Assembly: GCA_017532345.1 (NCBI GenBank)
Contig: JAFXJJ010000040.1
Coordinates: 1-43,617 of the forward strand
Direction of reading: 5' to 3'
Length of the DNA stretch: 43,617 nucleotides
Source: Erysipelotrichales bacterium
Lineage (GTDB): Bacteria; Bacillota_I; Bacilli_A; Erysipelotrichales; Erysipelotrichaceae
In this document: in pieces, positions 24,594 through 32,993 of the stretch
Layout: each line of letters begins with the position of its first letter
Position numbering within the stretch: position 1 is the first letter of the stretch
Program-made: the position numbers and the translations under genes
The notes under the pieces: model-generated
Databases searched by the model: none
What the model saw: the letters and a program-made list of their open reading frames with translations, nothing else
What the model was told of the DNA's origin: nothing

Positions 24594-25792
24594 TGGAGTC
24601 ATTAAAGGAATTGTATAAAATAGGTCCAGGACCATCTTCATCGCATACGATTGGTCCATTACGTGCGTGTAAGAGATTTAAGAATGTATATAGTGATGCC
24701 GATAATTATTTAGTTGAATTATTTGGCTCATTATCATTAACTGGCAAGGGACATTATACTGATATGATTTGTATCAAGACATTGTCACCTACACCAACAG
24801 AAGTTAAGTTTCATAGTGACTTCTTAGAAGCTCATTCTAATATGATGTATTTACATGCATATAAGAATGGTGAGGAAGTAGGTTTTTGGGAAGTTGCTTC
24901 CATTGGCGGAGGTAGCATTCGTATTTTAAATCTGCCAAAGGAGAATTTTGAGGTATATAAGGAAAACACCTTTGAAGAAATCTATATGTATATTTCTGAG
25001 AACCAAATATCATTAGTTGATTATGTATTAGAAAATGAGCCTGATATTATGGAATACCTAGAGGAAGTATGGAATACAATGCAAGATAGTATTGAGCGCG
25101 GATTATCTAGAGATGGTGTTTTACCAGGGAGTTTGAAGTTCCCACGTATGGCTAAAGCAATGTATGAGGAAGCATTAGCTAGTACTAATGAAATTGAAAA
25201 ACATCGTAATTATGTAACTGCATATGCCTTTGCTGCAGCTGAGGAAAATGCAAGTTGTAATGAAGTTGTGACTGCACCTACACTTGGCTCATGTGGTGTT
25301 TTACCAGCCGTTCTTACATATTATCATAAGAATTTAGGATATCCAAAAGAGAAGATTTTAGAGGCTTTAGCTGTTGCTGGGGTATTTGGGAACATTGTTA
25401 AGACAAATGCCACTATTTCTGGAGCAGAAGGTGGATGCCAAGCAGAGATTGGTGTAGCTTGCGCGATGGCAAGTAGTGCAATTGCTTATCTTCATGACTT
25501 ACCAAATCATATGATTGCAAATGCCGCTGAAATTGGTATTGAACATCATTTAGGATTAACATGTGATCCAGTTGGTGGTTATGTAATTATTCCATGTATC
25601 GAACGTAATGGAGTAGCTGCTTTACGTGCATTAGATAATGCTCATTATGCTAAGGTATTAGGTAAGAATAAGCCAAACTTTGTTGATTTTGATACAGTTG
25701 TACGTACAATGAAGAATACTGGCATGAAGATTCCAGTAGAATTAAAAGAAACATCATTAGCAGGCTTAGCTAGTGAAGTTAAAATTTATTAG
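24593..25792 (+). CDS. sdaA: L-serine dehydratase, iron-sulfur type, single chain
   Basis: A 399-residue enzyme that converts L-serine to pyruvate and ammonia using a [4Fe-4S] cluster. The N-terminal beta domain opens with GPGPSSSHTIGPLRA and the C-terminal alpha domain holds VVTAPTLGSCGVLPAVLTYY and TISGAEGGCQAEIG. Cluster cysteines are in GGCQAE, LTCDPVGG and IIPCIERN. Both domains are in one chain, as in E. coli SdaA, but the chain is about 55 residues shorter. Many Firmicutes split this enzyme into two genes. The start overlaps the holA stop by one base. A terminator follows. Serine is an anaerobic energy and pyruvate source, but there is no transporter for it nearby. Confidence 0.93.
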   Translation: MESLKELYKIGPGPSSSHTIGPLRACKRFKNVYSDADNYLVELFGSLSLTGKGHYTDMICIKTLSPTPTEVKFHSDFLEAHSNMMYLHAYKNGEEVGFWEVASIGGGSIRILNLPKENFEVYKENTFEEIYMYISENQISLVDYVLENEPDIMEYLEEVWNTMQDSIERGLSRDGVLPGSLKFPRMAKAMYEEALASTNEIEKHRNYVTAYAFAAAEENASCNEVVTAPTLGSCGVLPAVLTYYHKNLGYPKEKILEALAVAGVFGNIVKTNATISGAEGGCQAEIGVACAMASSAIAYLHDLPNHMIANAAEIGIEHHLGLTCDPVGGYVIIPCIERNGVAALRALDNAHYAKVLGKNKPNFVDFDTVVRTMKNTGMKIPVELKETSLAGLASEVKIY

Positions 25793-25801
25793 TATCGAAG
25801 T

Positions 25802-25830
25802 AGCACTATTCTTTAAAGGATAGTGCTTTT
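25802..25830 (+). terminator. Terminator of the comE / holA / sdaA unit
   Basis: An 11-base stem with one G-T pair (25802-25812 with 25817-25827, core AGCACTAT / ATAGTGCT) and a four-base loop ends in TTTT. Confidence 0.85.
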
Positions 25831-25884
25831 ATTGTGAAAAAAGTAATAAGTTAAGTGTGAAATGTTTTGTTTTTATCAGTATTA

Positions 25885-25907
25885 TTACCAAATTTTAAAA
25901 TTGGTAA
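25885..25907. promoter_or_regulatory. Inverted repeat upstream of the BMP promoter
   Basis: The arms TTACCAA and TTGGTAA are separated by nine A/T bases and end seven bases before the -35 box of the BMP gene. Arm quality and position fit a regulator site. A second small inverted repeat, GTTGT / ACAAC (25956-25970), lies just after the predicted transcription start. Neither matches a regulator I recognise. Confidence 0.4.
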
Positions 25908-25914
25908 AATACAG

Positions 25915-25944
25915 TTGACTTAGGTACGTTTTTAATGCTAATAT
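25915..25944 (+). promoter_or_regulatory. Promoter of the nucleoside-importer genes
   Basis: TTGACT (25915-25920) and TAATAT (25939-25944) are 18 bases apart. The leader is only about 55 bases, too short for a purine riboswitch, and none is seen. Confidence 0.7.
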
Positions 25945-26005
25945 TAGGCTATGAAGTTGTGTTATACAACTATTCTTTATTTGAGTGAACATGGAGGGAA
26001 AGAAA

Positions 26006-27049
26006 ATGAAGAAACTCATGAAAATGGCTGTAGTTGCTGCTATGGTTTTAAGTGGTCTTGCAGGATGCTCAAGCAACTCTGAACCAGAAGTTAACGAATG
26101 TCCAATTAAAATCGGTTTAGTTACTGATACTGGTGGTATCGACGATAAGTCATTCAACCAAGGTACTTGGGAAGGTATCTTAGCTTATGCTGAAGAAAAT
26201 AATTTACCAAGCACATGTTATTCTTATTTACAATCTACAAGTGATGCTGACTATGTTCCATTCTTATCACAAATGGGTGATGACGGAATGGATATCATCA
26301 TTGCTCCTGGATTCTTATTCATCGATTCATTAAATGAAGTAGCTCCTAACTATCCTGATACTGCATTCGTAATCGTTGATGACGTTGTTGAACAACCTAA
26401 CGTTGTATCTGCATTATTCAATGCTCAAGAACCTTCTTATTTAGTAGGTGTAGCTGCTGCTATGAAAGCTAAAGCTGCTGGTGCTACTAAAGTTGGTTAT
26501 GTTGGTGGTATGGAATTCGATACTATCAAAGCTTTCGAAGCTGGTTATAGAGAAGGTGTTGCTTCTGTAGACCCAACTATCGAAGTATTATATGACTATG
26601 TTGGTGACTTCGTATCTGCTGACTTAGGTAAAGCATTAGCTCAAAAACAATTTAATGAAGGTGCTTATGTAATCTACCAAGTTGCTGGTGCTGCTGGTAA
26701 TGGTGTTATCGCTGAAGCTAAAGAACGTCGTGAAAAAGGTGAAGATGTTTGGGCTATCGGTGTAGATAAAGACCAACATACTGATGGATTATTAACTGAT
26801 GGTTCTTCTGCTGTATTAACATCTGCATTAAAACATGCTGGTGCTGCTGCTAAAGAATGTATCGAATTAGAAGCTGCTGGTAAGTTCCCTGGTGGTACTT
26901 CATTAGTTGCTACATTAGCTACAGGTGGTGTTGGTTATACTACAACTAATACTGAAGCTATGACTGCTGATATCGTTGCTGCTTGTGAAGATGCTGCTGC
27001 TAAGATTAAGAATGGCGAAATCGTTGTAGGAACAGTTCCTAACAGATAA
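26006..27049 (+). CDS. BMP-family substrate-binding lipoprotein (nucleoside type)
   Basis: A 347-residue surface lipoprotein of the PnrA/BmpA family, the binding protein of a nucleoside ABC importer. The signal peptide (MKKLMKMAVVAAMVLSGLAGC) ends at a lipobox Cys. The mature part has the family motifs IGLVTDTGGIDDKSFNQG, VGYVGGMEFDTIKAF, and WAIGVDKDQ. The ATG at 26006 follows GGAGGGA; the in-frame GTG at 25985 is rejected. Nearly all alanine codons read GCT and many others are the favoured form, a stronger bias than in neighbouring genes, which fits high expression. A terminator-like hairpin separates it from the ATPase and permease genes, allowing more binding protein than transporter. Substrate is probably guanosine, adenosine or other nucleosides. 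Confidence 0.93.
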   Translation: MKKLMKMAVVAAMVLSGLAGCSSNSEPEVNECPIKIGLVTDTGGIDDKSFNQGTWEGILAYAEENNLPSTCYSYLQSTSDADYVPFLSQMGDDGMDIIIAPGFLFIDSLNEVAPNYPDTAFVIVDDVVEQPNVVSALFNAQEPSYLVGVAAAMKAKAAGATKVGYVGGMEFDTIKAFEAGYREGVASVDPTIEVLYDYVGDFVSADLGKALAQKQFNEGAYVIYQVAGAAGNGVIAEAKERREKGEDVWAIGVDKDQHTDGLLTDGSSAVLTSALKHAGAAAKECIELEAAGKFPGGTSLVATLATGGVGYTTTNTEAMTADIVAACEDAAAKIKNGEIVVGTVPNR

Positions 27050-27071
27050 TTGGAATATTAATCATTAATTG

Positions 27072-27099
27072 AAAGCGGATGAAAAATCCGCTTTTTTTT
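27072..27099 (+). terminator. Terminator between binding-protein and ATPase genes
   Basis: A 9-base stem (AAAGCGGAT / ATCCGCTTT) with loop GAAAA is followed by a run of T residues. Partial read-through would lower expression of the downstream transporter genes. Confidence 0.85.
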
Positions 27100-27114
27100 A
27101 CATTACTTTTATGT

Positions 27115-27120
27115 TATAAT
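27115..27120 (+). promoter_or_regulatory. Possible -10 box before the nucleoside ATPase gene
   Basis: A perfect TATAAT lies 29 bases before the start codon, but the matching -35 position falls in the T-run of the preceding terminator and has no clear TTGACA. It may be a weak secondary promoter that restores transcription after the terminator. Confidence 0.35.
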
Positions 27121-27149
27121 TTACCATATGAAAGTAGAGGATTTCAGTG

Positions 27150-28670
27150 ATGAATTATGCTATAGAAATGCTTAATATCACAAAGGATTTCCCAGGTATT
27201 CGTGCTAATGATAATGTAACACTACAAGTTAAAGATCGTTCGATTCATGCTTTACTTGGAGAAAACGGAGCAGGGAAATCAACTTTGATGTCAATCCTAT
27301 TTGGTTTGTATCAACCAACTGAGGGTTGTATTAAAATAAGAGGAAAAGAAGTTAAAATTACTGACCCTAATGTTGCTAATGAACTTGGTATTGGGATGGT
27401 TCATCAACACTTTAAATTAGTTGAGTGTTTTACTGTAACAGAAAATATTGTTTTAGGTATGGAACCACATAAAAATGGTGTTTTAGATTTAAAGAGTGCA
27501 GCAAAGAAAATTAAAGAATTAAGTGAAATGTATGGTCTTAATGTAGATCCAGATTCATTAATTTCTGAGATTTCTGTAGGTATGCAACAACGTGTAGAAA
27601 TTTTAAAAATGCTATATCGTAATGCCGATATTTTAATATTCGATGAACCTACAGCGGTATTAACTCCTCAAGAGATTACGGAATTAATTAGCATTATGAA
27701 AAATCTTGTTAATGAAGGTAAGACTATTTTATTGATTACTCATAAATTAAAAGAGATTAAGGCAGTAGCTGATGAATGTACAGTACTTCGTAGAGGTAAA
27801 TATATTGGTACAATCAATGTAGCTGAAGCAACTGAAAAACAAATGGCTGAAATGATGGTTGGTCGTGAAGTTAATTTCTCTGTAGCTAAAGAAGAAGCTA
27901 AGCCGGGTGATGTGGTATTATCTATATCTCATTTAAATGTTAAGAATAATAAAGGGTTATTAGGTGTAAAAGACTTCTCTTTAGATGTACGTGCTGGTGA
28001 AATTGTTGGATTAGCTGGTATTGATGGAAATGGTCAAACAGAGTTAGTTCATGCACTTACTGGTTTATGTAAAATTGAATCTGGTACTGTTACATTAAAT
28101 GGTAATGATATTACTAATTATTCAATCAAGAAACGTATTGAAGAAGGATTAGGACATATTCCTGAGGATCGCCATAAACATGGCTTAGTATTAGATTTCA
28201 CACTAGAAGAAAATTTTGCAATTCATGCATATAATGTTGAACCATTTGCAAAGAATGGATTCTTGAATAAGGCTGAAATTACGAAAAATGCGGAACGCTT
28301 GATTGAACAATTCGATGTTCGTAGTGGACAAGGCGCTAAGACAATTACACGTAGTATGTCAGGTGGTAACCAACAAAAGGCTATCATTGCACGTGAAATT
28401 GATCGTTCTCCTGAATTATTACTGGTTGTTCAACCTACACGTGGATTAGATGTTGGTGCTATTGAGTATATTCATAAGCGTATTGTAGAAGAACGTGATA
28501 AGAATAAAGCTGTATTGTTAGTTTCATTAGAGCTTGATGAAATTTTAAATTTATCTGACCGTGTTGCAGTAATTTTCAACGGCGAACTTACTGGTGTTGT
28601 AGATCGTAAGAATACAGATGAAAATGAATTAGGTTTAATGATGGCTGGATCTAAAAAGGAGGTTAATTAA
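27150..28670 (+). CDS. Nucleoside ABC importer, double ATPase subunit (NupA-like)
   Basis: A 506-residue subunit with two ATPase domains. The first has Walker A GENGAGKST, signature SVGMQQR and Walker B ILIFDEPTAVL. The second has a changed Walker A (GIDGNGQTE), signature MSGGNQQK and Walker B LLVVQPTRGLDVG, where the catalytic Glu is Gln, so only one site is expected to be fully active. This is the normal state of BMP-type and ribose-type importers. The ATG at 27150 is chosen over a GTG one codon earlier because of its spacing to AGAGGA. Two permease genes follow with 1-base spacing or overlap. The substrate is inferred from the BMP-family partner. Confidence 0.93.
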   Translation: MNYAIEMLNITKDFPGIRANDNVTLQVKDRSIHALLGENGAGKSTLMSILFGLYQPTEGCIKIRGKEVKITDPNVANELGIGMVHQHFKLVECFTVTENIVLGMEPHKNGVLDLKSAAKKIKELSEMYGLNVDPDSLISEISVGMQQRVEILKMLYRNADILIFDEPTAVLTPQEITELISIMKNLVNEGKTILLITHKLKEIKAVADECTVLRRGKYIGTINVAEATEKQMAEMMVGREVNFSVAKEEAKPGDVVLSISHLNVKNNKGLLGVKDFSLDVRAGEIVGLAGIDGNGQTELVHALTGLCKIESGTVTLNGNDITNYSIKKRIEEGLGHIPEDRHKHGLVLDFTLEENFAIHAYNVEPFAKNGFLNKAEITKNAERLIEQFDVRSGQGAKTITRSMSGGNQQKAIIAREIDRSPELLLVVQPTRGLDVGAIEYIHKRIVEERDKNKAVLLVSLELDEILNLSDRVAVIFNGELTGVVDRKNTDENELGLMMAGSKKEVN

Positions 28671-28671
28671 G

Positions 28672-29769
28672 ATGAAGAAATATGAAAAGATTATTGCTCC
28701 TTTATTAGCTATTCTTTTAGGTATTTTAATAGGTACTATACTTCTAGTATTTAGTGGAAAGAGCCCTATTTATATGTTCTCTACACTAATTAAGAGTGTA
28801 ATTGGTTATGATATTTTAAAACCAGGACCTATTAATCTAAGATATTTTGGTGAATTCTTAGTATTCTCTATGCCAATTATCTTGACTGGGTTATCAGTAG
28901 GTTTTGCTTATCGTACAGGGTTATTTAATATCGGTGGTGAAGGTCAAGTATTAGTTGGTTCTGCTGCTTCAACAGCTGCTGCGTTATTATTACCAATGTC
29001 TGGCGTACCACATTTAATTGCTTGTTTATTGGCAGGTGCATTAGCAGGTGCTATATGGGCTTTTATTCCTGGTATTCTGCAAGTTAAAAAGAATATTAAT
29101 GTTGTAGTTACAGCTATCATGCTTAACTATGTTGGTTTACATTTTTCTAACTGGGTAGTTCAACAAATGCCTACATTTGCTAAGGCTAAAACAGATTATT
29201 TCCCAGTATCTTTGAAATCGCCATTCTTAGCAAGTATCACTAATAACTCACGTTTACACTGGGGGATTATTGTGGTATTAGTAGCTTTAGTTATTTACCA
29301 TGTGCTTATTGAAAAGACTTCATTTGGCTATAGCTTACGTGCTACTGGATTCAATCGTGAAGGTGCTAGATATGCAGGTATGAAGGTTGATCGTAATGTT
29401 GTTTACGCTATGATGATTTCGGGTGCTATGGCTGGCTTAGCAGGTGCAATTATTACACTTGGTACATTCGGCTACGGACGTCAATTAGGCGCGAGTGAAG
29501 GATATGGATTTGATGGTATCGCAGTTGCTTTAGTTGGTGGATGTAATTCTATTGGTATCTTCCTAGCTGGTTTACTATTTGGCGCCTTAAAGGTTGCTCA
29601 ACCAGCGATGCAAGCATTACAAATACCTAAAGATATCGCTACCATCATCTCTGCATGTATCATTCTATTTGTTTCTATGCAATATGGAATTATGGATGTA
29701 GTTTATAAGGTTGTTGGACGATTTAAGAAAAAAGATGAGGTTGTAACTAAAGATGGAGGTGAGGCATAA
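28672..29769 (+). CDS. Nucleoside ABC importer permease 1 (NupB-like)
   Basis: A 365-residue membrane protein of the BPD_transp_2 (branched-chain/ribose-type) permease family with about ten helices. The family region RTGLFNIGGEGQVLVGSAAS and GYSLRATGFNREGARYAGM are visible; GFDGIAVALVGG is the conserved late loop. It starts one base after the ATPase stop codon and overlaps the next permease by one base, so the three are translated together. It pairs with the second permease to form a heterodimeric pore, as in YufP/YufQ of Bacillus. Confidence 0.92.
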   Translation: MKKYEKIIAPLLAILLGILIGTILLVFSGKSPIYMFSTLIKSVIGYDILKPGPINLRYFGEFLVFSMPIILTGLSVGFAYRTGLFNIGGEGQVLVGSAASTAAALLLPMSGVPHLIACLLAGALAGAIWAFIPGILQVKKNINVVVTAIMLNYVGLHFSNWVVQQMPTFAKAKTDYFPVSLKSPFLASITNNSRLHWGIIVVLVALVIYHVLIEKTSFGYSLRATGFNREGARYAGMKVDRNVVYAMMISGAMAGLAGAIITLGTFGYGRQLGASEGYGFDGIAVALVGGCNSIGIFLAGLLFGALKVAQPAMQALQIPKDIATIISACIILFVSMQYGIMDVVYKVVGRFKKKDEVVTKDGGEA

Positions 29770-30728
29770 TGAATATTCTTTATGATATGTTCTCGCTTGC
29801 CCTAATGATGGCAACTCCTATATTAATTGCTGGGTTAGGAGGATTATTCTCTGAACGTAGTGGTGTAGTAAATATCGCGTTAGAAGGTATGATGCAAGTA
29901 GGTGCATTTGCTTGTGCAGGTTTAGTATTCGTATTAGAACCTCATTTTGCGCCAGGTTCTCCAATGCCAATTGCATTTGGTCTAGTTTTAGGTGCTATTT
30001 GTGGTTTAGTATTATCTATTATTCATGCTTATGCATGTATTCATTTAAAAGCAGACCATACAATTAGTGGTACTGCAGTTAACTTATTGGCTACTGGTGT
30101 TTCCTTGTATGCATGTCAAATTATCTTTGACCAACAACGTACACCAGCTTTCACAAAAGCTATTTCAAAAGTTAGTGTTCCTATTTTGAAGGATATCCCT
30201 GTTATTGGTGATTTATTCTTTGATAATGTTTATCCAACATTCTATTTGGGTATTATTATTATGATACTTACTTGGTTTATTGTATTTAAAACACCATTTG
30301 GATTACGCTTACGTAGTTGTGGTGAATTCCCTCAAGCATCTGCTTCAATGGGTATCAATGTAATCAAAATGAGATATATTGCAGTACTTACTTCAGGATT
30401 CCTAGCTGGTTTAGCAGGTGGTGTAATGGTTATGTCTCAAAATACGCAATTTACTGCTGCTGCCATTCATGGTTATGGATTTATCGCGATTGCTGCATTA
30501 ATCTTCGGTAAATGGAATCCATTTGGATTATTGGGTGCAAGTATCTTCTTTGGATTTGCCCAAACATTAGGCTTATATGTTAAGGATATTTCATTCCTTG
30601 CTGTTTTCCCACCAGAATTCTTTAATGCTTTACCATATGCATTGACAATCATTGCGTTAATTGTATTTAGTGGTAAATACAATGGGCCAAAGGCCGCTGG
30701 TGAAATTTACGACGCTGGTAAACGTTAA
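29769..30728 (+). CDS. Nucleoside ABC importer permease 2 (NupC-like)
   Basis: A 319-residue permease of the same BPD_transp_2 family, the shorter partner of the pair. Landmarks include AGLGGLFSERSGVVNIALEG near the start, GLRLRSCGEFPQASASMGIN, and GYGFIAIAALIFGKWNPFG. The start codon overlaps the stop of the first permease (TAATG). A perfect 14-base hairpin ends the operon. Together with the BMP lipoprotein and the double ATPase it completes a nucleoside importer; the exact nucleosides cannot be read from the sequence. Confidence 0.92.
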   Translation: MNILYDMFSLALMMATPILIAGLGGLFSERSGVVNIALEGMMQVGAFACAGLVFVLEPHFAPGSPMPIAFGLVLGAICGLVLSIIHAYACIHLKADHTISGTAVNLLATGVSLYACQIIFDQQRTPAFTKAISKVSVPILKDIPVIGDLFFDNVYPTFYLGIIIMILTWFIVFKTPFGLRLRSCGEFPQASASMGINVIKMRYIAVLTSGFLAGLAGGVMVMSQNTQFTAAAIHGYGFIAIAALIFGKWNPFGLLGASIFFGFAQTLGLYVKDISFLAVFPPEFFNALPYALTIIALIVFSGKYNGPKAAGEIYDAGKR

Positions 30729-30736
30729 TAATAAAT

Positions 30737-30772
30737 AAAAGTTCCATTAATAACATTTAATGGAACTTTTTA
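30737..30772 (+). terminator. Terminator of the nucleoside importer operon
   Basis: A perfect 14-base stem (AAAAGTTCCATTAA / TTAATGGAACTTTT) with a six-base loop is followed by TA-rich DNA. Confidence 0.88.
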
Positions 30773-30790
30773 TATAGATTCATGAAATAA

Positions 30791-30812
30791 AAAAACGACC
30801 GAAGTCGTTTTT
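30791..30812 (-). terminator. Terminator of rpsT
   Basis: A 9-base stem (AAAAACGAC / GTCGTTTTT) with a four-base loop lies just after the rpsT stop codon on the minus strand and is followed there by a T-run. Confidence 0.85.
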
Positions 30813-30817
30813 ACTTA

Positions 30818-31081
30818 TTAAGCGATAGTGTTAACTAATTTGCTTAAACGAGATTTTTGACGTGCAGCATAGTTCTTATGACGAATGTGACTTGATACAG
30901 CTTCGTCTAATAACTTGTTTGCGTTATTTAAAGCAACAACAGCAGTTGCCTTATCGTTCTTTTCTACAGCTTCTAAAACAGCTTTGATAGCAGTTCTTAA
31001 TTCAGACTTAGAAGATTTAACAGCTTCTGTCTTTTTGTTGTTAGTACGAACACGCTTCATTTGTGACTTGATTTGTGGCAT
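30818..31081 (-). CDS. rpsT: 30S ribosomal protein S20
   Basis: An 87-residue, strongly basic ribosomal protein that binds 16S rRNA early in 30S assembly. The opening MPQIKSQMKRVRTN matches the usual 'MANIKSqiKRi.t' and ALNNANKLLDEAV and HKNYAARQKSRL match the C-terminal half. The start at 31081 follows a near-perfect AGGAGGTG; the longer reading with a GTG at 31090 would place the ribosome site inside the gene and is rejected. It is a monocistronic leftward gene between the importer operon and the divergent gpr, the usual orientation of rpsT in this chromosomal block. Confidence 0.97.
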   Translation of the reverse strand: MPQIKSQMKRVRTNNKKTEAVKSSKSELRTAIKAVLEAVEKNDKATAVVALNNANKLLDEAVSSHIRHKNYAARQKSRLSKLVNTIA

Positions 31082-31112
31082 TTTCTTCACCTCCTAAGTT
31101 GATTACTTGAAA

Positions 31113-31141
31113 ATTATAGCAAAACTATATTAGAAATGCAA
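31113..31141 (-). promoter_or_regulatory. Promoter of rpsT
   Basis: On the minus strand TTGCAT (31136-31141) and TATAAT (31113-31118) are 17 bases apart, and a TGC directly before the -10 box makes it an extended -10 element. This is one of the best promoters in the window, as expected for a ribosomal protein. Confidence 0.85.
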
Positions 31142-31245
31142 GAAAAATACTAATAATATTTTAATAAATATCTACTCTAAATATCTATTTTAAGATTATA
31201 ATTCCTCAAATATGAGAAATACTAACTATCAGAGGTGATTGAAGC

Positions 31246-32139
31246 ATGAGTTCTTATGAATATCGTACAGACTTCGCAAATGAGCGAAAGTTAGATGGAA
31301 TTACGAATGATGTATTAGATGTAAGAGAAGCTCATTATGATAATTGTACTTTAAAGATAATCCATATATATAAAGAAGATACTAATTTAAATTCAAAGGT
31401 TGGTACTTATTATTCTATTACATTTGATGATTTAAGTAACCATGATGTTAGAAGTGAAGTTAGTGATGTACTAGTAGAATGTTTGCATGAAATGTTTGAT
31501 AAGTATGATTTACATGGTAAACATTGCTTAGTTGTTGGACTAGGTAATCGATTTGTGGTAGCTGATGCGCTAGGTAGTGAAGTGTGTAAGAAGATATTAG
31601 TAACCTCTCATTTAGATGATGAACGTGAACAACATGATGTATCAGAGGTAATGTCTATTACTCCTGGTGTGATGGGGCAAACAGGAATTGAAAGTAGTGA
31701 TATGATTCAAGGAATTTGTATCAAAACGAAGCCTGATTTCATAATTGTGATTGATGCTTTAGCTACAAAATCAACCAATCGTATCAACAAAATGGTGCAA
31801 CTTTCAGATATTGGAATTGCACCTGGCAGTGGTGTAGGCAATACGAGAAAGGCTATCGACCAAGATTCGCTAGGAATACCAGTTCTTGTGATTGGAGTAG
31901 CAACAGTAGTAGATGTTTGGTCAATTGTTCGTGAATCAATTGAGAAGGGATTAGAATTTGAAAAGATCGTATTAAAAGATGAACAACAAGAAGAATTATT
32001 TGAAAGTATTAGAAATCAAAGTGATGAAACATTAATTGTTACACCACGAGAAATGGATGCAGATTTGGAACATTTAAGTGAAATGATAGCTCAAGCAGTA
32101 AATATCAGTTTAAACCCTAAGTTATTTAATTCTAAGTAA
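31246..32139 (+). CDS. gpr: Spore germination protease GPR
   Basis: A 297-residue aspartate-type endoprotease (family A25) made in the forespore that degrades small acid-soluble spore proteins at germination. The N terminus has the auto-processing motif YRTDFANE, so the propeptide is only about nine residues compared with about 16 in Bacillus. Other landmarks are VVGLGNRFVVADALG, TPGVMGQTGIES, and LSDIGIAPGSGVGNTRKA. Length is about 70 residues below the Bacillus protein. The ribosome site is GAGGTGA. A forespore sigma-G promoter would be expected upstream, but I cannot identify one convincingly. spoIIP follows after 28 bases. Its presence is direct evidence for sporulation capacity or ancestry. 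Confidence 0.95.
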   Translation: MSSYEYRTDFANERKLDGITNDVLDVREAHYDNCTLKIIHIYKEDTNLNSKVGTYYSITFDDLSNHDVRSEVSDVLVECLHEMFDKYDLHGKHCLVVGLGNRFVVADALGSEVCKKILVTSHLDDEREQHDVSEVMSITPGVMGQTGIESSDMIQGICIKTKPDFIIVIDALATKSTNRINKMVQLSDIGIAPGSGVGNTRKAIDQDSLGIPVLVIGVATVVDVWSIVRESIEKGLEFEKIVLKDEQQEELFESIRNQSDETLIVTPREMDADLEHLSEMIAQAVNISLNPKLFNSK

Positions 32140-32167
32140 TTGAATATACTGTACTGGGTGAAGAGGA

Positions 32168-32989
32168 ATGAAACAACTAATAAATAGCTTATTTAAAACA
32201 GTACTTATATTTGCTTTAATATATTACTCACCAATTAAAACTGGATTTTTAAATTTTATGAAAAATAATATTTCTTTTAATTCATTATTATATACATCAA
32301 ATGTTGATTTTGATATAGATAGTACATTACTATTAGTAGAAAAATATGGAACTGAGTACATAGAATATCCTAATGAAAATACCGTTGCTAGTTCAAATAA
32401 GAAAGTTGAAACAGTTGGTAATATTAAAAAGGTACTTATTTATAGTACTCATCAAAATGAAGAATATTTAGATTATGGCGATGTAGTGTCAGCATCGAAA
32501 TACCTTGCTGAGATATTAGAAAATACGTATGGTATTGAGGTAGATGTTATTGAAGAAAACTTTATAGCTACTGCTAGTATGTATGGTTATAACTATAATA
32601 AGTTATATTCTATTTCAAGAATGTTTTTAGAAGAATACTTAATGAATGATACTTACGATTTAATAATTGATTTTCATCGTGATGCTTTACCTAGAGAATT
32701 AACATATATTACCTATAATGGGAAAAACTACGCGAAGATAATGGCAGATATAGGTACTAATAATCCTAATCATTTAGTAAATTTGGAGTATGCTCAGACA
32801 TTAACTGACAAAATAAGTTCCTATAATATTCCTATAATGAAACCAGTATATACGATAGCTTCCACATACAATCAGGATTTAGCGGATAATATTATGTTGA
32901 TTGAATTTGGATCAGATCAAAATTATTATCAAGAAGTACTAAATTCAATTGAAATCGTGGCTAGAGCTATAAGTGAAATTAGGTGGTGA
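32168..32989 (+). CDS. spoIIP: Stage II sporulation protein P
   Basis: A 273-residue membrane-anchored peptidoglycan hydrolase that, with SpoIID and SpoIIM, thins septal wall and drives engulfment of the forespore. The N-terminal hydrophobic anchor (about residues 9-22) precedes the catalytic domain, with IYSTHQNEEYLDYG (metal His and Glu) and IIDFHRDALPR, the signature of the family. It is about 130 residues shorter than the Bacillus protein, mainly in the linker between anchor and catalytic domain. It lies directly after gpr, as in most spore formers, and a small membrane-protein gene begins four bases after its stop. Confidence 0.93.
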   Translation: MKQLINSLFKTVLIFALIYYSPIKTGFLNFMKNNISFNSLLYTSNVDFDIDSTLLLVEKYGTEYIEYPNENTVASSNKKVETVGNIKKVLIYSTHQNEEYLDYGDVVSASKYLAEILENTYGIEVDVIEENFIATASMYGYNYNKLYSISRMFLEEYLMNDTYDLIIDFHRDALPRELTYITYNGKNYAKIMADIGTNNPNHLVNLEYAQTLTDKISSYNIPIMKPVYTIASTYNQDLADNIMLIEFGSDQNYYQEVLNSIEIVARAISEIRW

Positions 32990-32993
32990 CATT

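Noticed and set aside
31194..31224. Sigma-G-like promoter for gpr (AATACTA with GATTA upstream)
   Set aside because: The -10 box lacks the leading C and the spacing is 19 bases with a mismatched -35 box; too weak to list as a feature.
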